A stretch of DNA of 64,000 bases, from positions 542,927 to 606,926 of the forward strand of contig NZ_AKKC02000016.1 of assembly GCF_000282095.2 (NCBI RefSeq), read 5' to 3'. Position numbers and translations under genes: made by a program. The notes under the pieces were generated by a model. The model saw only the letters and a program-made list of their open reading frames with translations. It had not been told where the DNA came from and ran no database searches. The stretch comes from Rhizobium sp. CF080 (GTDB lineage: Bacteria > Pseudomonadota > Alphaproteobacteria > Rhizobiales > Rhizobiaceae). Shown piece after piece: positions 63,517 through 64,000 of the stretch (position 1 is the first letter of the stretch; each line of letters opens with the position of its first letter).

Positions 63517-64000
63517 TTTCCGGCAATCCCGAGAAGCTCGGTATCCAGCCGATCGAGAAAATCCTCGGCGATCGCCTCGCTCATTCCCAGATCATGCGGA
63601 CCGTAACGCGAGGCGACGCGGATATCGACGGAGGTCGTCTCGGCATCTTCGCGCAGCCGGATGACGAGATCGAAACGCAGGCCGAGGACCAGGGTGCGGG
63701 TCTCGCCCTGCAACAGGACATCGCCGACATTGGCAAAGATCGGGGCGAGCGAGGGCTCGGGGCGCGGCAGAGGGATCGGCGCCACGTCCGGCACCGGCGC
63801 CTGTTCGTCCTGCGGTGCCGGGCGCTGGGAGATATCCGGCGCGATCAGCTCGACGCCTTCCTTCTTCGTGATCGCGATCCGGGCGGAGAGCGCCGCCTTC
63901 TGCACACCCTGATAGACGCGGTCGAGGGCACCCTCGTAACGCCTGCCGGTGAGGCCGGGATAGGCTGCGAACTGGACCCGCCGATCGGCGGGGGGGGGGG
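63513..64000 (-). CDS. DUF1499-family protein, 5' end outside window
   Basis: The frame is open from the right edge, where RVQFAAYPGLTGRRYEGALDRVYQGVQKAAL is read before the first internal Met, to a stop at 63513. DUF1499 proteins are small exported or membrane proteins of unknown function; the R-R-Y-x-G-A-L-D-R-V-Y-x-x-V-Q segment and the ending SRYGPHDLGMSEAIAEDFLDRLDTEL are typical. A proline-rich linker (RPAPQDEQAPVPDVAPIPLPRPEP, part shown) is an insert in the middle. The start is not in the window, and the last ten bases are a poly-G run that may be an artefact. Confidence 0.8.
   Translation of the reverse strand, partial: PPPADRRVQFAAYPGLTGRRYEGALDRVYQGVQKAALSARIAITKKEGVELIAPDISQRPAPQDEQAPVPDVAPIPLPRPEPSLAPIFANVGDVLLQGETRTLVLGLRFDLVIRLREDAETTSVDIRVASRYGPHDLGMSEAIAEDFLDRLDTELLGIAGN

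Overview
The window looks like chromosomal DNA of a Rhizobiaceae bacterium (Rhizobium / Neorhizobium / Agrobacterium type). The evidence is the high-GC alphaproteobacterial coding style, a DUF1127 gene, a TIGR03808-type Tat-exported repeat protein, the lpiA-acvB lipid operon, the betC-betB-betA choline-O-sulfate pathway and RIME-like palindromic intergenic repeats. This assignment is inference from gene content; no rRNA is present. One tRNA (Pro, anticodon CGG) is present. There is no CRISPR array, prophage, integrase or transposase.

Layout. 1-5000: two aldo/keto reductases, an orphan BrnA-like protein, CorA, acylphosphatase and a BrkB-family membrane protein. 5-9 kb: a HerA-like ATPase, a PhnA-like protein and a secreted carboxylesterase. 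9-16 kb: small regulator-plus-enzyme sets (HxlR/SDR, two RibD-C reductases, MarR with DUF899-DUF1579-VOC, Ohr/OhrR). 16-20 kb: two paralogous lipoprotein L,D-transpeptidases, an Rrf2/flavoprotein pair and a Tat-exported hydrolase. 20-25 kb: a DNA-repair ligase/exonuclease pair and a DHA2 exporter with its MarR regulator. 25-36 kb: two parDE-type toxin-antitoxin (TA) loci, a PAS-GAF-GGDEF protein, a parallel beta-helix protein, two GSTs, LysR and DeoR regulators and a serine-lysine asparaginase. 36-41 kb: DUF1127, a higBA-like TA locus between two 40-bp repeats, a quinone oxidoreductase, an EAL-CBS-GGDEF protein and HdeD. 41-48 kb: the bet genes, interrupted and flanked by TA loci. 48-51 kb: lpiA-acvB. 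51-60 kb: sulfate uptake (sbp-cysTWA) and reduction (cysH, cysDN) around an Rrf2 regulator and a decayed parDE. 60-64 kb: a LacI regulator, the tRNA, a lipoprotein, an MBL hydrolase and a DUF1499 protein cut by the window end.

How genes work together. Choline-O-sulfate is cleaved by BetC to choline and sulfate; BetA and BetB oxidise choline to glycine betaine. Sbp-CysTWA imports sulfate, CysDN activates it to APS, and CysH has the cysteines of a 4Fe-4S APS reductase, which fits the lack of a cysC here. LpiA makes lysyl-phosphatidylglycerol and AcvB is its hydrolase. Several regulator genes sit divergent to their probable targets with dyad sequences between them.

Most notable. (1) betA is bracketed by two TA modules on the opposite strand, and a perfect TA-type operator overlaps a good candidate betA promoter; betI is absent next to betC. 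(2) A higBA-like cassette lies between two exact 40-bp direct repeats; one copy is the 3' end of the quinone oxidoreductase gene and the other a replacement 3' end, as expected for insertion of a very small element. (3) An intact parD sits beside a parE with two in-frame stops. (4) LpiA is about half the usual length and lacks most of the flippase domain, with an FNR/FixK-like box upstream. Five apparently complete TA loci, one decayed locus and one orphan antitoxin-like gene in 64 kb is a high density.
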